A stretch of 64,000 nt of DNA, from positions 1 to 64,000 of the forward strand of contig NZ_FNUK01000006.1 of the NCBI RefSeq assembly GCF_900108045.1, in the 5' to 3' direction. Source of the DNA: Caloramator fervidus (GTDB lineage Bacteria > Bacillota > Clostridia > Clostridiales > Caloramatoraceae). The stretch's first letter is position 1, and every line of letters begins with the position of its first letter. The position numbers and the translations under genes are program-made. Of the stretch, positions 59,826 through 64,000 are shown piece by piece. The notes below the pieces were generated by a model that ran no database searches, was not told the origin of the DNA, and saw only the letters and a program-made list of their open reading frames with translations.

Positions 59826-62800
59826 GCTAACATATTATCTTCAAAACTGCAAATATTATTATTTAAATTCTTAAAAGCATTTGAAAGCATCATTTTTATT
59901 CTATTTATTTGATTTACTTCGCTTAAGCCCGGATCATAATCTAAAGCAATAATATTAGCTTCTGGATATTTTCTTCTTATCTCTTTTATCATTCCTTTTG
60001 CAACTACATGATTTGGCAAACATCCAAAGGGTTGAAGACAAACAATATTACAAACCCCTTCTTTTATAAGTTCGACCATCTCTCCTGTTAAGAACCATCC
60101 TTCTCCTGCCATATTTCCTAAAGATAAGATAGAACTTGCAAGTTCTGCCTTTTCAAATATAGTAGAAGGAGCATTAAATCTTTTACTATTTTTAAGGGCT
60201 TTTCTTATTTCTTTTCTATAATATTCCATTACCTTTATCGCTATATTGCCAGCTATTTTAGCCAACAAATCTCCAGTTAAATTATTATACTTAAATTCTT
60301 CGTCATAAGCTGAGTAAAGTAGAAAATCCATAAGATCAGGTAAAACTACCTCTGCTCCTTCCCTTTCAAGAATCTTTACAATTTCGTTATTAGCGGTAGG
60401 ATGATATTTAACTAAAATTTCTCCAACAACTCCAACCCTTGGCTTTTTCACAGAATTAATTTCAATATTATCAAAGTCCTTTACAATATTCCATATATTT
60501 TCCTTGTATTGTTTAAAACTACATGATTTTATATTATCTATGGCCTTTTCCTTCCATTTATCATAAAGCATTTGAGTTGAACCGCTTATTTTTTCATAGG
60601 GCCTTACTCTCAAAATAAGCCTGTTAAAAAGGTCTCCATAACTTACTGCCATTAAACCTCTATGAAGAAGAACAGGTGTTATATTAAATCCAGGTTGTTT
60701 TTCTAATCCTTTTGCATTAAGAGACAATATTGGTACCTGTAAATTAGCATCCTTTAATGCCTTTTTTAAAAGACTAATATAATTTGTAGCCCTACATGCT
60801 CCTCCTGTTTGACTTAATATAACCGCCGTAGAATTTAAATCATATTTTCCAGATTTTAAAGCATTTATAATCTGTCCTATAACAACTATAGCAGGATAAC
60901 AAGCATCATTATTAACATACTTTAATCCCTCATCAATAGCACTCTTATCAACAGACGGTAAAACTTCAAGATTATATCCACTAAACCTAAAAGCACTTTC
61001 TAAAAATTCAAAATGAACAGGAGACATTTGAGGAGCTATTATCGTATAACTTTTCTTCATATCTTTAGTAAATACTAAATTCACCTTATCAGTTTTTTGT
61101 CTAAAGGCTTGAAATGTTTTTCTCTTTCTATCCTCTAAGGCTGCAAATAAGCTTCTTATTCTTATTTTTATAGCTCCTACATTGGTTCCTTCATCAATTT
61201 TAATTGAGGTATATATTTTTCCATTCTCTTCTAATATCTCTTTTACTTGATCCGTTACAATAGCATCTAAGCCGCATCCAAAGGAATTTAATTCTATAAG
61301 TTCTATGTTTTCCTGTTTTGATACAAAATATGCTGCTCTATATAGCCTTGAATGGTAAGCCCACTGATCTACAACCCTTAACTTATCATCTAGTCCTGAT
61401 AGATGAGCAACAGAATCCTCAGTTAAAACTGCAGCATTAAAAGATGTTATTATATTAGGTATCCCATGATTTATTTCAGGATCTATATGATAAGGTCTTC
61501 CTGCAAGAACAATAGCCCTTATACCTTCCTTTTTGACATACTCTAAAGCTTCTTCTCCTTTTTTTCTTATATCCTTTTTATAATTTTCAAACTCTACAAA
61601 AGCTTGATTTAAAGCCTTCTCTATTTCATCCATAGATATATTAAATTCTTTAAAGGTGTTATACAAAACCCTTTTCAATCTATCAAAATTGTTTAAGGAA
61701 ACAAATGGATTTAAAAATTTTATTCCTTTCTCCCTAATAAGATCAACATTATTTTTTATAACTTCAGAATACGAAGTTACTATAGGACAATTATAATGAT
61801 TATTTGCATCCTCAAATTCCTTTATTTCATATACAACTGCAGGATAAAATATAACATTTACACCCTTTTCTATTAAATTAATAATATGTCCATGAACCAC
61901 CTTTGCAGGATAGCAAGCTGTATCTGAAGGTATTGTTTCTATTCCTAATTCATAAAGCTTTTTTGTAGTTTTATCGGATAATACAACTTGAAAACCTAAA
62001 TTTGTTAAAAATACATGCCATAAGGGATAATTCTCATAAATATTTAAAACCCTTGGAATTCCTATTTTTCCTCTTTTTGCTTCATTTTCACTAAGGGATT
62101 TGTAGGAAAACAACCTTTTGTATTTATACTCATATAAGTTAGGTAAATCCCTTTTTAAATTAAAATTGCCAGCACCTTTTTCACATCTATTTCCAGTTAC
62201 AAATTTTTTACCATCTTTAAAGGTAGTTACCGTAAGCAAACAATTATTACTGCACAATTTACATCTTGTAAAGGATTGAGAAACAGAAAAATTTTCAAGT
62301 TCTTCTAAAGTTATAAGACTAGATTTTTTGCCCTCATGGCTTCTTTCTTTTGCAATTATAGCAGCTCCAAAAGCCCCCATAAGACCTGCTATATCTGGTC
62401 TTACAGCTTGTTTTCCTGAAATTAATTCAAAGGCCCTTAATACCGCATCGTTATAAAAGGTTCCACCTTGAAGGATGATTTTATCTCCTAATTCATCTAT
62501 ATTTCTAATTTTAATAACCTTCATTAACGCATTTTTTACAACTGAAAAGGCAAGACCTGCAGATATATCTCCAACCGTAGCCCCTTCTTTTTGAGCTTGT
62601 TTTACTTTTGAATTCATAAAAACAGTACATCTTGTTCCTAAATCTACAGGATTTTTAGCAAACAAAGCCTGCTTTGAAAACTCTTCAAGACTCATATTTA
62701 AAGATTTTGCAAAGGATTCTAAAAAAGATCCACATCCTGAAGAACATGCTTCATTTAAAATAATGCTATCTATAACTCCATTTTTTATTCGTATATACTT

Positions 62801-64000
62801 CATATCCTGTCCGCCTATATCTAAAATAGAATCTACTCCGTTTAAAAATGTTTCTGCTGCTTTATAATGAGCTATTGTTTCAACTTCACCTTCATCTATA
62901 GAAAGGGCAGTTTTTATTAATCCTTCCCCATATCCTGTGATACAAGAATTTGCTATAAAACTTCCTTCTGGAAGATTTTTGTATATATCCTTTATAACTT
63001 TTATAACAGACTGAAGAGGATTGCCTTCGTTGTTAGAGTAAAAGCTATATAAAAGATTATTTTCATCATCTATAAGAACAGCCTTAGTTGTTGTAGAACC
63101 TGCATCTATTCCAAGATAACAAGGTCCTTTATAATCTTTTAATCGTTTTCTTTTAACTTTATATTTATCATGTCTTGCCTTAAATTCCTGATATTCCTCA
63201 TCATCCTTAAATAAAGGCTTTAATGTGTTTACTTCTTTAGTTTGAACACCTTTAAGTTCATTTACCCTCTCTAAAAGCTTTTTAAAACTTAAAGATGGTT
63301 TATCCTTTGAAAGAAGAGCTGCTCCAATTGCAACAAAAAGATGGGCATCAGAAGGCGAGATTGCCTCATCTTCCTTTAAATTTAAAGTTTCAATAAATCT
63401 TTTTTTAAGTTCACTTAAGAAAAACAAAGGTCCACCTAAAAATACTACCTTACCTTTTATTTTTCTTCCTGCTGCAAGCCCTGCAATAGTTTGATTTACA
63501 ACTGCTTGGAAAATTGAAGCTGCAATATCCTCCTTTTTAGCCCCTTCATTTATCAAAGCCTGAATATCCGTCTTTGCAAAAACACCACAACGGGATGCTA
63601 TAGGATATATAATTTTATATCCTTTAGCAAGCTCATTTAATCCTTGTGCATCTGTCTTTAAAAGAGCTGCCATCTGATCTATAAAAGCTCCTGTTCCTCC
63701 TGCACAACTTCCATTCATCCTTTGCTCTATATTTTTATCAAAATAAGTTATCTTTGCATCTTCTCCTCCAAGCTCTATGACAACTTGAACATCTTCAATT
63801 AAAGTTTCAATCGCCTTTGTAGAGGCTATAACCTCCTGCTCAAAAGGCAAGTTAAGCCATTCCGATAATCCAATTCCTGCAGAACCTGTAACTGTTATTT
63901 TTATATTCTTATCCTCTAACACTTCAAGCAACTCTTCAAGAACTTGTTTAAATGAATTTAAAACATCTGCGTAATGTCTTTTATATCTTTTAAAAACTAT
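59810..64000 (-). CDS. 2-hydroxyacyl-CoA dehydratase activator-like giant protein (5' end cut off)
   Basis: The open frame runs from the stop at 59810 to the right edge without interruption; the first residues seen are [18 protein letters not shown], so the start and about 30-60 residues lie outside. It contains two BadF/BadG/BcrA/BcrD ATPase domains (the first at the edge, the second starting at [18 protein letters not shown]), each with cluster cysteines ([42 protein letters not shown]). A ~850-residue C-terminal DUF2229/HgdB-like region follows with CKLCSNNC and NEINHGIPN-type blocks. It is an ATP-dependent radical-type activator fused to a dehydratase-like region; its substrate is unknown. 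The visible length is 1396 codons. Confidence 0.9.
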   Translation of the reverse strand: MVFKRYKRHYADVLNSFKQVLEELLEVLEDKNIKITVTGSAGIGLSEWLNLPFEQEVIASTKAIETLIEDVQVVIELGGEDAKITYFDKNIEQRMNGSCAGGTGAFIDQMAALLKTDAQGLNELAKGYKIIYPIASRCGVFAKTDIQALINEGAKKEDIAASIFQAVVNQTIAGLAAGRKIKGKVVFLGGPLFFLSELKKRFIETLNLKEDEAISPSDAHLFVAIGAALLSKDKPSLSFKKLLERVNELKGVQTKEVNTLKPLFKDDEEYQEFKARHDKYKVKRKRLKDYKGPCYLGIDAGSTTTKAVLIDDENNLLYSFYSNNEGNPLQSVIKVIKDIYKNLPEGSFIANSCITGYGEGLIKTALSIDEGEVETIAHYKAAETFLNGVDSILDIGGQDMKYIRIKNGVIDSIILNEACSSGCGSFLESFAKSLNMSLEEFSKQALFAKNPVDLGTRCTVFMNSKVKQAQKEGATVGDISAGLAFSVVKNALMKVIKIRNIDELGDKIILQGGTFYNDAVLRAFELISGKQAVRPDIAGLMGAFGAAIIAKERSHEGKKSSLITLEELENFSVSQSFTRCKLCSNNCLLTVTTFKDGKKFVTGNRCEKGAGNFNLKRDLPNLYEYKYKRLFSYKSLSENEAKRGKIGIPRVLNIYENYPLWHVFLTNLGFQVVLSDKTTKKLYELGIETIPSDTACYPAKVVHGHIINLIEKGVNVIFYPAVVYEIKEFEDANNHYNCPIVTSYSEVIKNNVDLIREKGIKFLNPFVSLNNFDRLKRVLYNTFKEFNISMDEIEKALNQAFVEFENYKKDIRKKGEEALEYVKKEGIRAIVLAGRPYHIDPEINHGIPNIITSFNAAVLTEDSVAHLSGLDDKLRVVDQWAYHSRLYRAAYFVSKQENIELIELNSFGCGLDAIVTDQVKEILEENGKIYTSIKIDEGTNVGAIKIRIRSLFAALEDRKRKTFQAFRQKTDKVNLVFTKDMKKSYTIIAPQMSPVHFEFLESAFRFSGYNLEVLPSVDKSAIDEGLKYVNNDACYPAIVVIGQIINALKSGKYDLNSTAVILSQTGGACRATNYISLLKKALKDANLQVPILSLNAKGLEKQPGFNITPVLLHRGLMAVSYGDLFNRLILRVRPYEKISGSTQMLYDKWKEKAIDNIKSCSFKQYKENIWNIVKDFDNIEINSVKKPRVGVVGEILVKYHPTANNEIVKILEREGAEVVLPDLMDFLLYSAYDEEFKYNNLTGDLLAKIAGNIAIKVMEYYRKEIRKALKNSKRFNAPSTIFEKAELASSILSLGNMAGEGWFLTGEMVELIKEGVCNIVCLQPFGCLPNHVVAKGMIKEIRRKYPEANIIALDYDPGLSEVNQINRIKMMLSNAFKNLNNNICSFEDNMLAKGTF

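Overview
This is an AT-rich, densely coded stretch of chromosome from an anaerobic, low-GC Gram-positive bacterium, most likely a fermentative member of the Clostridia (Clostridiaceae or Caloramator-like; the genus is inference). The reasons are strong AGGAGG/GGGGG Shine-Dalgarno sites with frequent GTG/TTG starts, a glmS ribozyme, a cdaA-cdaR pair, butyrate kinases with phosphate butyryltransferase, ferredoxin-linked 2-oxoacid oxidation, MinD/NifX-type Fe-S proteins, a UGA-encoded selenoprotein and a dehydratase-activase protein. No rRNA or tRNA genes were seen.

Region by region. 1-2.7 kb is a decayed accessory patch: an ISL3-type insertion sequence enters from the left edge and interrupts the 5' end of a type I methylase gene (hsdM). 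It is followed by a ribbon-helix-helix protein gene, a long non-coding stretch with ten exact 10-bp repeat units, and a four-helix-bundle protein. 2.7-16.6 kb (all minus strand) is the cell-envelope/c-di-AMP block: cdaA-cdaR-FAD oxidoreductase at its upstream end, and glmM plus ribozyme-controlled glmS at its downstream end. Between them lies an eight-gene operon buk-ptb-buk-ATPase-ferredoxin-2-oxoacid oxidoreductase alpha/beta/gamma, which would turn branched-chain 2-oxoacids into acids plus ATP. 16.7-24.2 kb holds surface proteins (BON, LysM/peptidoglycan-binding, L,D-transpeptidase, NlpC/P60-like, CorC/HlyC) and a 51-residue DUF1540 gene. 24.3-28 kb is a NifX/MinD-ferredoxin/Fur/DUF134 operon with a small satellite gene; both promoters carry the same pair of palindromes about 40 bp apart. 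28-34 kb is a MarR-controlled efflux operon (two adaptor proteins and a heterodimeric ABC exporter) with a 25-bp perfect inverted-repeat operator. 34-46.6 kb carries starch/oligosaccharide enzymes (pullulanase, GH31 glucosidase), a radical SAM protein, a methyltransferase, a split ThrE exporter, a POT peptide transporter, and a GGDEF and an HD-GYP protein.

46.6-58.2 kb is the most unusual part. Two ArsR-family regulators, an ArsP-like permease, an ArsP-like pair of half-permeases, an Acr3 arsenite exporter and a thioredoxin-like protein surround a tight seven-gene operon. That operon encodes dihydrolipoamide dehydrogenase, a stand-alone HdrA-N-like protein, a ferredoxin, a DGC-domain protein fused to a GcvH-type lipoyl domain, two more DGC-domain proteins and a lipoate ligase. 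It resembles a self-contained lipoyl-based redox or thiol relay that includes its own lipoylation enzyme. Beside it, on the plus strand, is a HesB/IscA-like selenoprotein gene with an in-frame UGA and a good downstream SECIS hairpin; ordinary ORF calling would miss it. 58.4-64 kb ends with a TIM-barrel protein, a sirtuin and a giant BadF/HgdC-type activase gene that runs off the right edge.

Functions are assigned by reading motifs and gene context; no database search was possible.
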